Part shown: positions 1 through 8,240 of the stretch, in pieces
Position numbering within the stretch: position 1 is the first letter of the stretch
How the letters are laid out: every line of letters starts with the position of its first letter
DNA from: an uncultured Bacteroidia bacterium
GTDB taxonomy: Bacteria > Bacteroidota > Bacteroidia > Bacteroidales > F082
Direction of reading: 5' to 3'
Length of the DNA: 64,000 bases
NCBI GenBank assembly: GCA_902785755.1
Contig: CACZZO010000004.1
Coordinates: forward strand, 92,718-156,717
The notes under the pieces: model-generated
The model's input: only the letters and a program-made list of their open reading frames with translations
Database searches by the model: none
What the model was told of the DNA's origin: nothing
Position numbers and translations under genes: made by a program

Positions 1-314
1 AGATTGGCGACATGCGTACCGAGGGTGATTACCGCAACGATAAGCAAGTGGGAGAGTGGGTGTCGTATTACGATAATGACAAGATGGCTTTCCGAGGCAC
101 TTTCAATGCGGGCTACCCTGACGGCGAGCATTTCTTCTATTACGAAAACGGGAAACTCCGTGAAATTCAGAGTTATGCGGCTGGCGTAAAGCATGGCGAT
201 TGGAAGAAATATTTGGACACGGGAGAGCTGTATTTCACCATCACTTACGACCAAGGCAAGGAAGTGAAATATGACGGCGAGGTTTTGGACGAAAACAAAA
301 TCATCAAGGAATGA
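1..314 (+). CDS. MORN-like (YwqK-type) repeat protein, C-terminal part
   Basis: The reading frame is open from the window edge, so the N-terminus is missing. About 100 residues are visible. They consist of three imperfect repeats of about 21-24 residues of the form G-x-(Y/F)-x-(N/D/A)-G-x-x-(V/H/D)-G-(E/D)-W/H followed by an aromatic pair and a (N/T)G(K/E)L turn, for example GEWVSYY, GEHFFYYENGKL and GDWKKYLDTGEL. This is the pattern of the MORN-related repeats annotated as YwqK-family antitoxin. In Bacteroidota such proteins are common and mostly of unknown role, so the toxin-antitoxin label should not be trusted. The stop overlaps the start of the next gene (ATGA), so the two are probably translationally coupled. 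Confidence 0.7.
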   Translation, partial: IGDMRTEGDYRNDKQVGEWVSYYDNDKMAFRGTFNAGYPDGEHFFYYENGKLREIQSYAAGVKHGDWKKYLDTGELYFTITYDQGKEVKYDGEVLDENKIIKE

Positions 315-1210
315 ATTATTTGAAACAAGGCTCAAAAGTAGCCATCGTTGCGCCGGCGCGTTGCGTCACGCCCGACGAGATGTCGTTTGCCATCCAGTGG
401 TTGGAAGGGCAGGGGTTTGTCCCCGTTTATGATGACAGGCTTTTCGCTGTTCATCATATTTTTGCAGGCGACGACGATTTTAGGGCGACTGTCTTTCAAG
501 AATACCTTGACAATGAGAAAATTGAGGCCATTTGGCTTGCTCGTGGCGGCTACGGTGGCATCCGCATTATCGACAAATTAGACTTCACCAAGTTTTTGCA
601 GCATCCGAAATGGATTGCGGGCTTCAGCGATAGCACGGTCATTCACGGCAAGTTGCAGCGTTTGGGCGTTCCTTCGCTTCATTCGCCCATGCCTTTTTAT
701 TTTGCGAACAAGACCGAAGTAGCCAAACAGTCATTATTTAACGCATTGACGGGCAAATGTTTGCATTATGAATTTCCCGCGAATCCTTTGAATCGTTTAG
801 GAAAGATGGAAGGTGAAATCGTTGGTGGAAACTTGTCTGTCCTAATGGGCATGAACGGCTCCGACATTTTTCCCGAAACAGACGGAAAAATTCTGTTCGT
901 AGAGGAAGTTGACGAGTATATCTACCACATTGACAGGATGATGCGCGGATTGAAACGCGCTGGAAAACTCGCACACCTGAAAGGCCTCATTGTGGGCGGC
1001 CTGACTCAAATCAAAGACAATACGCATCCCTTTGGCCAAACCGCCGAGGAAGTGATTGCAGAGGCTGTTTCTGAATACGATTATCCTGTTTGCTTCGGTT
1101 TCCCTGCTGGGCATTTTGATGATAACAGGGTTCTTGTCTTTGGACAGAAATCAAGAATTGAAATTACAAAAAGTCAGTCTGTTTGGGATTGCCTTTGGCA
1201 AGAAATCTAA
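311..1210 (+). CDS. ldcA: LD-carboxypeptidase (peptidase family S66)
   Basis: A 299-residue protein of the muramoyl-tetrapeptide carboxypeptidase family, which removes the terminal D-Ala from peptidoglycan tetrapeptides during cell-wall recycling. The N-terminus has the family's KVAIVAPA start. The nucleophile motif GFSDST lies at residues 104-109 (Ser106 expected catalytic), preceded by ARGGYGG at 77-83. The second half has GEIVGGNLSVL, then LFVEEVDEYIYHIDRM, which carries the catalytic Glu region, and a late GFPAGH His region. Length matches the family (about 300). No signal peptide is seen, which suits a cytoplasmic recycling enzyme. The start ATG overlaps the stop of the upstream gene by four bases. 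Confidence 0.9.
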   Translation: MNYLKQGSKVAIVAPARCVTPDEMSFAIQWLEGQGFVPVYDDRLFAVHHIFAGDDDFRATVFQEYLDNEKIEAIWLARGGYGGIRIIDKLDFTKFLQHPKWIAGFSDSTVIHGKLQRLGVPSLHSPMPFYFANKTEVAKQSLFNALTGKCLHYEFPANPLNRLGKMEGEIVGGNLSVLMGMNGSDIFPETDGKILFVEEVDEYIYHIDRMMRGLKRAGKLAHLKGLIVGGLTQIKDNTHPFGQTAEEVIAEAVSEYDYPVCFGFPAGHFDDNRVLVFGQKSRIEITKSQSVWDCLWQEI

Positions 1211-1286
1211 TTAAAATCTAACAAATTGATTTTGAAAGATTTTAATTAAATTTTTGAAAGATTTCTTTGCGAAGCAAATGCCACAA

Positions 1287-2447
1287 TCAGTTTTCCTTAG
1301 CAAGTTTATCCATAGACTTCAAAAGGGCCTTCAGGTTCTCTGGCTTGGTCAGGTTGAGCCAGTCGCAGAAGGTGATGCCCATGTATTTCGCGGTCTTCTT
1401 CCAGTTGCCCTTGTGGTCTTTCTTCAGCGAGAAGATGTAAGAGTTGCCACTGCCGAGCAGCACTTCCTTCAAAGCGCAAACCTTGTAGACAATCTCATTG
1501 AATAGGCTTTCGCTCGTCACTCCGGTCTTGCACTCGATGACAAACAGCTTGTTCGCCTTGATGAAGCACACGTCCAATTCGTTGTTGTGGCGGATTTTGC
1601 CGTTGGAGATGTGTACGCCCATAGCAATATCGTCGGGTTGCAGCACCTCTTTAATCAAGGCATAGACATATTCTTCAAACCAACCTCCCGTAAGGTATTC
1701 GATTTCATAGTTTTGCAGCGATCCTGGTCTTTCGGGAACGAAGCCGATGAATTCCAAGAACTTGCTGAGGTTAGGGATGGCGGTCATGTAGTCCTTGTCG
1801 GGATTTTCGACTTGCGAAATGATGAGGAACTTCCAGTTGCGGTACTTCTCACGCAGGGTTTCCATTACCTGATAGTCGCCGCGACTGAACATATTTTGCG
1901 AGAACATGGTAAACAAATGCTGCGAAAATGGCGTTTCCTTCACTTGTTTGCGAGGTTGGTCCACATCGCTTTCAAGTCCGTAGAGGCCGAAATACTCCTT
2001 CAGCGTCATGCGGTGCTTGATGGGGAACACCTCGTCGTCATCATCATAAATGCTATGGTCGAAGATGGTCTTTACGACTTGGTTTTCACGGGTTTGCGTG
2101 TAGAAAAACAGGGTGTCGAACTCCTCAAAAACATGCTGCACCGAGAGCGTCATGTAACGGTTACCTCCTGCAAGGTTAAGGTAATATTGCTTGTTGGGAA
2201 TCAGATTTCCCTTGATAGTGCGGCAGATGCGCTCATAGAGGAACTTGTCCTGATACCGATTGACTATGATGGTTTTCACAAGCGTTTCGTCAATATCCAA
2301 CGCTTTGATTAACACTGGTATGCAATTGGCTTCCTCTGCGGCGGAGATGAACAGTAGCTCGTCGCCGTCCTCGAAATATTCCTTGGTGAACAGATAAGCT
2401 GGCAAAGGATTGCTCTTGTCGATGATATTTACGATGGTTTTTGACAT
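1287..2447 (-). CDS. CARF-domain PD-(D/E)XK nuclease (DUF1887, Card1/Can2-like)
   Basis: A 386-residue protein with the architecture of the DUF1887 family (Card1/Can2 and VC1899). Residues 1-150 form a Rossmann-like CARF domain with the ligand-loop motif NLAGGNRYMTL at 91-101, equivalent to the NxTGGTK motif of the family. A winged-helix linker follows. The C-terminal nuclease has an acidic helix around GGWFEEY (254-260), ELD at 290-292 and ECK at 305-307, the PD-(D/E)XK signature. Known family members are activated by cyclic oligoadenylate made by type III CRISPR complexes and then cut nucleic acid. No CRISPR array or cas gene is visible within this window, so the activating signal here is unknown. 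The start overlaps the DUF2442 gene by 19 bases, which places it as the third gene of a small operon. Confidence 0.85.
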   Translation of the reverse strand: MSKTIVNIIDKSNPLPAYLFTKEYFEDGDELLFISAAEEANCIPVLIKALDIDETLVKTIIVNRYQDKFLYERICRTIKGNLIPNKQYYLNLAGGNRYMTLSVQHVFEEFDTLFFYTQTRENQVVKTIFDHSIYDDDDEVFPIKHRMTLKEYFGLYGLESDVDQPRKQVKETPFSQHLFTMFSQNMFSRGDYQVMETLREKYRNWKFLIISQVENPDKDYMTAIPNLSKFLEFIGFVPERPGSLQNYEIEYLTGGWFEEYVYALIKEVLQPDDIAMGVHISNGKIRHNNELDVCFIKANKLFVIECKTGVTSESLFNEIVYKVCALKEVLLGSGNSYIFSLKKDHKGNWKKTAKYMGITFCDWLNLTKPENLKALLKSMDKLAKEN

Positions 2448-2710
2448 GTTATGGCATTATTATTAATTGGCACACCATATTCATATATAGTGTCGCTGGG
2501 TAAATCAATTCTTTCATTCCAAGAAATACAAGTTCGACTACTATCTAATTGAGCCATAGTCCATAAACCAATCTCAGTAGTCAAACTTTTGAAATCGTCA
2601 ATGGTGTCAATGTCGTCCTTAACATCGTAACAAACACGAAAGCCGTCATCGAAAGTCACCATCAACTTCCAATCATCATTAAGTTCAAATTGCTTGATTT
2701 TCGGTATCAT
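2429..2710 (-). CDS. DUF2442 domain protein, putative antitoxin-like partner
   Basis: A small DUF2442 protein of about 93 residues. The core has the family pattern of a beta hairpin ending in DDGFRVCYDVKDD, followed by IDDFKSLT and a late SWNERIDLPSDTIYEYG. I chose the inner ATG at 2710 because it overlaps the stop of the upstream DUF4160 gene (ATGA coupling). A start 12 codons further upstream at 2746 is possible but would overlap DUF4160 by 40 bases. DUF4160 and DUF2442 genes are often found side by side and have been proposed as toxin-antitoxin-like pairs, but I know of no proven biochemical activity. Its 3' end overlaps the CARF nuclease gene. Confidence 0.8.
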   Translation of the reverse strand: MIPKIKQFELNDDWKLMVTFDDGFRVCYDVKDDIDTIDDFKSLTTEIGLWTMAQLDSSRTCISWNERIDLPSDTIYEYGVPINNNAITCQKPS

Positions 2711-2958
2711 AACGGCGTAATTCTTCCCATTTTTTGTGAATTCCACATTTCCACCAGTTCTTCATAGTGTAACCCAAGCCATTCCCTCACCAATTGTTGG
2801 GCTTTTATCGGCAAGTCGCCCTCCGTCATTTCAAAAGTCTTGATGTCGAAAATACCTATATATTCGTTGTATATGGCATGGATATGAGCAGGTTCATGCT
2901 CTTTCGGCTTGAAGAACATTTTGATGATGATTCCGTAAAAACGACTTATTTCGGGCAT
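2707..2958 (-). CDS. DUF4160 domain protein
   Basis: An 83-residue DUF4160 protein with the family's hallmark opening MPEISRFYGIIIKMF and the central EHEPAHIHA motif, then the helix region KAQQLVREWLGLHYEELVEMW. It is the first gene of a three-gene minus-strand operon with DUF2442 and a CARF nuclease. All neighbouring ends overlap (4 bases, then 19 bases). A good -7 promoter box lies 21-28 bases upstream of the ATG. Function is unknown; the pairing with DUF2442 suggests a small two-protein module. Confidence 0.85.
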   Translation of the reverse strand: MPEISRFYGIIIKMFFKPKEHEPAHIHAIYNEYIGIFDIKTFEMTEGDLPIKAQQLVREWLGLHYEELVEMWNSQKMGRITPL

Positions 2959-2978
2959 AGTTTAGTTGTTTATTTGTG

Positions 2979-2986
2979 CAAAAGTA
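2979..2986 (-). promoter_or_regulatory. Bacteroidota -7 promoter box for the DUF4160 operon
   Basis: TACTTTTG on the minus strand matches TAnnTTTG. It sits just upstream of the DUF4160 start, giving a leader of only about 15 bases. Confidence 0.6.
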
Positions 2987-3005
2987 ACAAAAAGTAATGT
3001 AATAC

Positions 3006-4475
3006 CTATTTGATTAGTAATTTTTTAACCGTCTTTCCTGAAATATCCCTTATTTCTACAAAATAAACCCCGCTCCCCAAAGACTCAACATTAATAATAT
3101 TGGTTTGATTATCAATTCGTTGCGTTTTCACCATCTGCCCATTGACATTGTAAATCACCAATTCAGAAGGTATGGCGTTTTCAAGCGTAAGAGTGAAACT
3201 ACCATCGGAAACGGGATTCGGCCACACTTCAAAATCAGTAGTGTTAGACTCACTCACATCATCGTCTTCAAGGAAAGGTATGTAGTTGACCAAGCCCAAA
3301 CTCGGGTCGTCGTTTTGGTGGGTGATGTGGTTTTCAATTTCCTGTATATCAGTCGTTCCCCAATAGTTGCCTACGGCCATGATGTCGTTGGCGGAGTTGT
3401 TGTAGAGGTCAAAGTAGGTGAAGTCCATCCCATAATTGGTGATATGGCCGTTGTCGTGAATTATGTTGTTGCCCCAGTCGTCTTCGATGCCAAGGTCAAC
3501 GTCGGCGGCATTGATGACGGTGATGCCCCACAGGTTTTTGGTGATGACATTGTTGCGGATATAGGCCTTGTTGTTTTCGTCCATGCCGTAGATGCTGATG
3601 CCGCTGCCGCCGTTCATAGGGTTGGTTTCAAGGTTGTTTTGGTCAAAGGTGTTTCCGATGATGGTTGAGCTGAGATGATAGCCTTGTTGATTGTAGCCAT
3701 AACGGTTGTGGTTGATGTCATTGTTTTTCAACAGGATTTTGGTGTTGCCGGTGTCCATAAGGTCGGCAATGCTGATACCTCCCGCCATTTCATCTCCCCA
3801 ATGGATGGTGCAGTTCACGATGCGGATGCTGTCTTCTGAACCGGGTCCAAGATTGATATGAGGGTTGTTACTCAGGTTTAAAAAGAAAATGCAGTCGGTG
3901 ATTTGCGGCGAGGTTTGTCCATTGGCCGGAGAACTGATGGCCGAACCATTATTATTGTCAAATTCGCAATTCGTGAACACGGGGTCGCAGTTCATGCAAT
4001 TGACAACAGCACTTTGTTGTTCACAACGGAAAGTATGGAAATGGCAGTCCGTAAAAACAGCCTCGCTTTCAATAATTTGTATGCCGTCCAATTGTGTAAT
4101 GTTGCATCTTCTAAACACGCACGGGCCGGTGGCATCCTCTAAACGGATACGACCATTCACACCTGAATTGCCAGAGAAAGCCAACCAGTAATAATCATCC
4201 GTATTGATGGCGTCTATCGAGCCTTTGATGGTCAGGGTGACATTGTTGCCAAAGTACAAGGAATGGTTGACATCAAGTTTGTCGTTGGCCGAAATGGTGA
4301 CGTCGTTTTCGATTCTATACTGTTGGTTGCTTTCATTCCACACGACGCAGCCTTCGCTCACTTCTATAAGGTCGTCAATGTTGTAGGTCGTGCCGTTGCC
4401 GGGGCTTGTCCATTGGGCGTTCAGCATCGGGATGAATCCGAGAAACAAGGCTAAAATCAAGGTTGCTTTTTTCAT
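3006..4475 (-). CDS. Secreted parallel beta-helix protein with T9SS sorting domain
   Basis: A 489-residue secreted protein. It starts with a signal peptide (lysines, hydrophobic stretch, LNAQ cleavage region). Residues of roughly 60-390 are rich in repeating N-N, I-x-N and G-N-x-F/I turns typical of right-handed parallel beta-helix (PbH1) folds, such as ITDCIFFLNLSNN and IRNNVITKNLWGI. The last 75 residues are a T9SS type A sorting domain: a WPNPV motif, then VYFVEIRD and a terminal basic KKLLIK. The protein should cross the outer membrane by type IX secretion. Beta-helix proteins often bind or cleave polysaccharides, but I see no catalytic signature. It stands alone, with its own promoter. 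Confidence 0.85.
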   Translation of the reverse strand: MKKATLILALFLGFIPMLNAQWTSPGNGTTYNIDDLIEVSEGCVVWNESNQQYRIENDVTISANDKLDVNHSLYFGNNVTLTIKGSIDAINTDDYYWLAFSGNSGVNGRIRLEDATGPCVFRRCNITQLDGIQIIESEAVFTDCHFHTFRCEQQSAVVNCMNCDPVFTNCEFDNNNGSAISSPANGQTSPQITDCIFFLNLSNNPHINLGPGSEDSIRIVNCTIHWGDEMAGGISIADLMDTGNTKILLKNNDINHNRYGYNQQGYHLSSTIIGNTFDQNNLETNPMNGGSGISIYGMDENNKAYIRNNVITKNLWGITVINAADVDLGIEDDWGNNIIHDNGHITNYGMDFTYFDLYNNSANDIMAVGNYWGTTDIQEIENHITHQNDDPSLGLVNYIPFLEDDDVSESNTTDFEVWPNPVSDGSFTLTLENAIPSELVIYNVNGQMVKTQRIDNQTNIINVESLGSGVYFVEIRDISGKTVKKLLIK

Positions 4476-4501
4476 TTTATTGTGGTTTGGATTATTGGAT
4501 G

Positions 4502-4509
4502 CAAAATTA
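4502..4509 (-). promoter_or_regulatory. -7 promoter box for the beta-helix gene
   Basis: TAATTTTG on the minus strand matches TAnnTTTG and lies 26 bases upstream of the ATG. Confidence 0.55.
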
Positions 4510-4556
4510 GGAAAAATATAGGAAGATGATTGACAATTTGTTTGAAAATGTAGTGG

Positions 4557-4692
4557 GAACCCCGTAGGGGTGACAGGAAAAAATGATGTGTGTCCAATCC
4601 TGCCGCCCCTACGGGGCTTAAAACAATTGCATTGCTTGTCGGCGAGGGTTTACACCGCCCGCCTACTGTGCTGTCGCCCCTACGGGGCTATG
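4557..4692. repeat. Dispersed CCCCGTAGGGG repeat element, copy 1
   Basis: The intergenic stretch holds three copies of the palindromic core CCCCTACGGGG/CCCCGTAGGGG (near 4560, 4610 and 4678). Between the last two is a stretch whose reverse complement resembles the element at 11331-11430, sharing taggcRggcggtgtRaaccc followed by gccgac. The arrangement looks like a dispersed intergenic repeat family. It reaches the 3' end of pgk and could act as a terminator for it. Confidence 0.7.
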
Positions 4693-4694
4693 CA

Positions 4695-5945
4695 TCACTT
4701 CTTTATCGCCGCAATGCCAGGCAGTTCCTTGCCTTCGATGGCTTCGAGCAGGGCACCGCCGCCAGTGCTGACGTAGGAAACTTGGTCGGCGAGGCCGAAC
4801 TTGTTAATGCAGGCCACGGAGTCGCCGCCGCCGATGAGCGAGAAAGCGCCATCCTTGGTGGCTGCCGCAATGGCCTCGGCAATGGCTTTTGAACCCACAG
4901 CGAAGGTGTCGAATTCAAACACGCCGCAGGGACCGTTCCAAAGGATGGTCTTCGAGCCTTTGATGACGTTGGCAAAGAGTTCGCGGGTCTTCGGGCCGAT
5001 GTCCATGCCTTCCCAGCCTTCGGGAATGTTCATCGGGTCAACCACTTGGGTGTCGGCATCGTTGGCGAACTTGTTGCCCACCACGCAATCTTCGGCAAGC
5101 ACCAGATTGACGCCTTTTTCCTTGGCCTTGGCAAGGATGTCGAGGGCGAGGTCGAGTTTGTCCTCTTCGCAAATCGAGTTGCCGATTTTGCCGCCGAGGG
5201 CTTTCTTGAAGGTGTAGGTCATGCCGCCGCAAAGGATGAGGTTGTCGACCTTGGTGAGCAGGTTCTCGATGATTTCGATCTTCGTGGAGACCTTCGAGCC
5301 ACCCATAATGGCGGTGAAAGGATGCTGGATTTCGTTCATCACCTTGTTCACGGCGGCCACTTCCTTGCCCATCAGGTAGCCGTACATCTTGTGGTCGGCA
5401 TCGAAATAGTCGGCGATGAGGGCGGTTGAGGCGTGGGCGCGGTGGGCGGTGCCGAAAGCGTCGTTGATGTAGTATTCGCCATAGCCGGCAAGGGTCTTGG
5501 TGAATTCCTTCTGCGAGGCTTTCACGGCCTTCTTGGCTTCGTCGTAGCCTTCCTCGCCTTTCTCGATGCCGCGCGGCTTGCCTTCTTCCTCGGCATAGAA
5601 GCGGAGGTTTTCAAGAACGATAACCTCACCGGGTTTCAAAGCGGCCACTTGGTCGGCGGCTTTCATGCAGTCGTCGGCAAACTGGACAGGACGGTTCAGA
5701 AGTTCTTCCAAGTGCTTGATGATCGGCTTGATGGAATACTTCGGGTCGGGGTTTTTCTTCGGGCGACCGAGGTGCGACATCAGCACAACCATGCCTTTGT
5801 CGTACAAGACCTTGTTGATGGTTGGCAACGCAGCCCTCATTCGGGTGTCGTCGGTGATGTTGAAGTTGTCGTCCAACGGGACGTTGAAATCGACGCGGAT
5901 AACCACGCGCTTGTTCGCAAAATTGATTTGATCGATGTTTACCAT
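4695..5945 (-). CDS. pgk: Phosphoglycerate kinase
   Basis: Catalyses 1,3-bisphosphoglycerate + ADP to 3-phosphoglycerate + ATP in glycolysis; cytoplasmic. The 416-residue length fits the bacterial enzyme. Visible motifs are RVDFNVPL at 17-24, SHLGRP at 57-62, the GGSKVSTKI segment in the middle, NGPCGVFE, and the C-terminal GGGDS and [19 protein letters not shown] segments that bind nucleotide and close the cleft. It follows the lipid kinase gene in the same direction, but the 63-base gap of AT-rich micro-repeats argues against tight coupling. The 3' end abuts the repeat element at 4557-4692. Confidence 0.98.
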   Translation of the reverse strand: MVNIDQINFANKRVVIRVDFNVPLDDNFNITDDTRMRAALPTINKVLYDKGMVVLMSHLGRPKKNPDPKYSIKPIIKHLEELLNRPVQFADDCMKAADQVAALKPGEVIVLENLRFYAEEEGKPRGIEKGEEGYDEAKKAVKASQKEFTKTLAGYGEYYINDAFGTAHRAHASTALIADYFDADHKMYGYLMGKEVAAVNKVMNEIQHPFTAIMGGSKVSTKIEIIENLLTKVDNLILCGGMTYTFKKALGGKIGNSICEEDKLDLALDILAKAKEKGVNLVLAEDCVVGNKFANDADTQVVDPMNIPEGWEGMDIGPKTRELFANVIKGSKTILWNGPCGVFEFDTFAVGSKAIAEAIAAATKDGAFSLIGGGDSVACINKFGLADQVSYVSTGGGALLEAIEGKELPGIAAIKK

Positions 5946-6025
5946 GATATTTAGATTTAAGATTTAAAATTCAAGATTTAAGATTGATTTTGTCGAATGT
6001 TTCGCATTTCAAGATTTAAAATTAT
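5946..6025. repeat. AT-rich micro-repeats between dagK-like gene and pgk
   Basis: Four near-copies of aagatttaaaattc/aagatttaagattg follow one another; the last lies inside the 3' end of the lipid kinase gene. Similar junk repeats (gagtttagagat) occur at 17886-17920 and near 56390. They look like local slippage repeats and show no coding sense. Confidence 0.5.
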
Positions 6026-6977
6026 GATTTTCAGGAACTACCATATTGATGGATTGTGGAATCATTTCAAAATCGAAGGGCGAGTTGGTCAGGTTTTCGC
6101 CTTCGGTTTCGAGTGTGAGGCTGTGAGCAGGAATGGACACAATCTTGATTTTCTTGCCACGGAACGTGCTGACTTCCTTCATTTTATTGATGAAAGAACC
6201 ATCATAAACCTTGGTGACGTTGGCGGCAAATTTCGGTATGCCCACCTTGCGGATAGCGGTGATGTCAAACAACCCGTCGTTGGGAATGGCCTTGGGCATC
6301 ATCATCATGCCGCCGCCGTTGTAACGGCAGTTGCCCACCGAGAGGCTGAGGATTTCTTCGTCGAGAACCAATTGGTCATCCACAGTCAGTTGGACATGGA
6401 CGCAGTCGTATTGGAACAGGCATTTTGCCACATTGAGCATGTATCGCGGAGCGCCTCCCTTGCCTTGCGATTTCATTATGTTTGTGGTTTTGCACACAAA
6501 ATCGTCGAGGCCTGTGCCGGCGGCATTCAGGAAATAACGCACTTGCGGGTTGCCGTGGTTGTAATATGTCACCTTGCCGATGTCGTGCCTAAACAGGTTT
6601 CCCGCCTTGATGATTCTCACATTCTTCTGATAATCAATGTCGAAACCAAAGGTGCGTCGCCAATCGTTACCTGTTCCCATGGGAATGATGCCCATCGTGA
6701 TTTGCTCGGTCGGGAAGCGTTTTTGGGTGAAAATGCCGTTAATCACCTCATTGTTGGTACCGTCGCCACCAACGGAAACGAGTTTCGTGTAGCCTTTTTC
6801 GGTAATGCGGTCGCGCACCAATTCGATGGCGTGACTTTGGTGTTGCGTAACCACAAAATCAAACGCAACACCCTCATTAATAAGTATTTGTTTTATTATT
6901 GGCCAGTCTTTTTCTGCCTTCCCGATGGAAGCTTTGGGATTGACAATGACCAACCATTTGTTGTTTTCTTCGGTCAT
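6009..6977 (-). CDS. Diacylglycerol kinase-family lipid kinase (YegS/BmrU-like)
   Basis: A 322-residue member of the DAGK catalytic family, which phosphorylates diacylglycerol or related lipids with ATP. The N-terminal domain has VIVNPKASIGKAE at 10-22 and the nucleotide motif GGDGTNNE at 70-77, then PMGTGND at 99-105. The C-terminal beta-sandwich contains the usual GxGxDDFV-like segment (GTGLDDFVC) and SVGNCRYNGGGMMMMPKA, which is strongly family-like, ending in ETEGENL. It is divergently arranged with an acyltransferase and gpsA, which together suggests a small phospholipid-metabolism cluster. Confidence 0.92.
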   Translation of the reverse strand: MTEENNKWLVIVNPKASIGKAEKDWPIIKQILINEGVAFDFVVTQHQSHAIELVRDRITEKGYTKLVSVGGDGTNNEVINGIFTQKRFPTEQITMGIIPMGTGNDWRRTFGFDIDYQKNVRIIKAGNLFRHDIGKVTYYNHGNPQVRYFLNAAGTGLDDFVCKTTNIMKSQGKGGAPRYMLNVAKCLFQYDCVHVQLTVDDQLVLDEEILSLSVGNCRYNGGGMMMMPKAIPNDGLFDITAIRKVGIPKFAANVTKVYDGSFINKMKEVSTFRGKKIKIVSIPAHSLTLETEGENLTNSPFDFEMIPQSINMVVPENHNFKS

Positions 6978-6996
6978 TCAACATGAAATTTGGGGT

Positions 6997-7004
6997 CAAA
7001 GATA
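6997..7004 (-). promoter_or_regulatory. -7 promoter box for the lipid kinase gene
   Basis: TATCTTTG on the minus strand matches TAnnTTTG and lies 20 bases upstream of the kinase ATG. It is back to back with the acyltransferase promoter. Confidence 0.55.
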
Positions 7005-7037
7005 GGGAATAAAATGATTGATAGATTCAAAAAACCG

Positions 7038-7045
7038 TACTTTTG
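7038..7045 (+). promoter_or_regulatory. -7 promoter box for the acyltransferase gene
   Basis: TACTTTTG matches TAnnTTTG, with a TTG 17 bases upstream (7018-7020). It sits inside a possible 25-codon N-terminal extension of the acyltransferase, which is why that extension is rejected. Confidence 0.65.
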
Positions 7046-7064
7046 CATTTTCAAAGAAAAAAAT

Positions 7065-8207
7065 ATGAATCTTTTTGATGATATTCGGTCTTTTCGCGAT
7101 GACGAAATTCCTGCTGCCATGCAGCGCATGGCCAATGATGCCGCCTTGCCCGCGATTTTGAACTATCTCGATTTCGGGATGGATGTTGGGCAGTTTCAGA
7201 AAGTGTTGCGCAACATCAAGACAGTCAAAGAGTTCCAAACCGTCATCGTGAAAAGCGTGGTGGAAAGAATTTTGCAGCGGACCACCGACGGACTCAGCGT
7301 TTTGGGCATTGAAAACCTAAATCCCGAAACGCATTATATGTTTGTTTCCAATCATCGCGACATCGTTTTGGATGCCATGCTGATGGATTACGCCTTGCTC
7401 ATGCATGGTTTTCCGCTTTTCAATATCGCTTTTGGCAACAATTTGGTTTTCAACGATTTTGCAAGCGTTTTTGCAAAATCGAACAAAATGTTTGAGATGA
7501 AACGCGGTGGCGACAAGATGGAGTTTTACCGCAATTTGGCGCACACCTCCGATTATATCCGGCATTTGTTGGTCGAGAAAAACGAGTCGGTGTGGATTGC
7601 GCAACGCAACGGACGCACCAAGGACGGACGCGATGTCACCGACCCCGCCGTCATCAAAATGTTGGGCATGAGCCGCCGCGACGATAGGGTTGCATCGTTG
7701 GCCGAGTTGCACATCGTTCCCGTATCGGTTTCCTACGAATGGGAATCATGCGATATATTGAAAACCAAAGAGTTATATATCTCTCGAAACCAAAAATACG
7801 AAAAAAAGCCCGGCGAAGACCTCAACAGTATTCTCACCGGCGTGATGCAGCCCAAAGGCAAAGTGACAATCCACTTCGGAAAGGTGCTTTCGGAAGCGGA
7901 TTTTGAGGAGTTAAAAGACTGTCCTTCAGGCGTGTTCTATAAGAAAGTGGCCGAAAAAACGGATGCACAAATCATCGGGAATTACGCCTTGTTCGCCAAC
8001 AATTACATCGCCCACGACTTGCGCAGCGGCTCCACGAATTTTGCTGAACATTACACCGCCGAGCAAAAGGCCGATTTCGAGAATCATCTGCATTGGATGG
8101 ACAATTGTCCCGAATTGGATCGTAAAGTATTGGAAGACATTTTCTTGGGGATTTATGCCAATCCGATTGACAGCCTTTTGAAACTTTTGAAGCCATCGCA
8201 AGGATAA
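7065..8207 (+). CDS. Glycerolipid acyltransferase (PlsC/PlsB-like)
   Basis: A 380-residue acyltransferase expected to acylate glycerol-3-phosphate or 1-acyl-glycerol-3-phosphate. Residues 91-110 hold the catalytic region with SNHRDIVLD: His97, Asp99 and Asp103. The spacing His-x5-Asp differs from the classical His-x4-Asp. A basic EMKRGG segment and a WIAQRNGRTKDG segment follow, which fit the glycerol-phosphate binding motifs. A later PVSVSYEWE block is typical of the family. No clear membrane span is visible. The ATG at 7065 was chosen because a promoter covers the upstream extension. gpsA follows 33 bases later and makes the substrate backbone. Confidence 0.85.
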   Translation: MNLFDDIRSFRDDEIPAAMQRMANDAALPAILNYLDFGMDVGQFQKVLRNIKTVKEFQTVIVKSVVERILQRTTDGLSVLGIENLNPETHYMFVSNHRDIVLDAMLMDYALLMHGFPLFNIAFGNNLVFNDFASVFAKSNKMFEMKRGGDKMEFYRNLAHTSDYIRHLLVEKNESVWIAQRNGRTKDGRDVTDPAVIKMLGMSRRDDRVASLAELHIVPVSVSYEWESCDILKTKELYISRNQKYEKKPGEDLNSILTGVMQPKGKVTIHFGKVLSEADFEELKDCPSGVFYKKVAEKTDAQIIGNYALFANNYIAHDLRSGSTNFAEHYTAEQKADFENHLHWMDNCPELDRKVLEDIFLGIYANPIDSLLKLLKPSQG

Positions 8208-8213
8208 AACCCG

Positions 8214-8221
8214 TATCTTTG
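8214..8221 (+). promoter_or_regulatory. -7 promoter box for gpsA
   Basis: TATCTTTG matches TAnnTTTG, 19 bases upstream of the gpsA ATG, so gpsA may have its own start site besides read-through from the acyltransferase. Confidence 0.55.
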
Positions 8222-8240
8222 CGCGTTTTTCAATAAAGGA

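Noticed and set aside
1211..3005. Possible CRISPR repeats near the CARF nuclease
   Set aside because: No regularly spaced direct repeats were found around the nuclease or elsewhere; nearby repeats are short and irregular.
6990..7064. A 25-codon extension of the acyltransferase
   Set aside because: It would cover a good -7 promoter box; the ATG at 7065 follows it at a normal distance.
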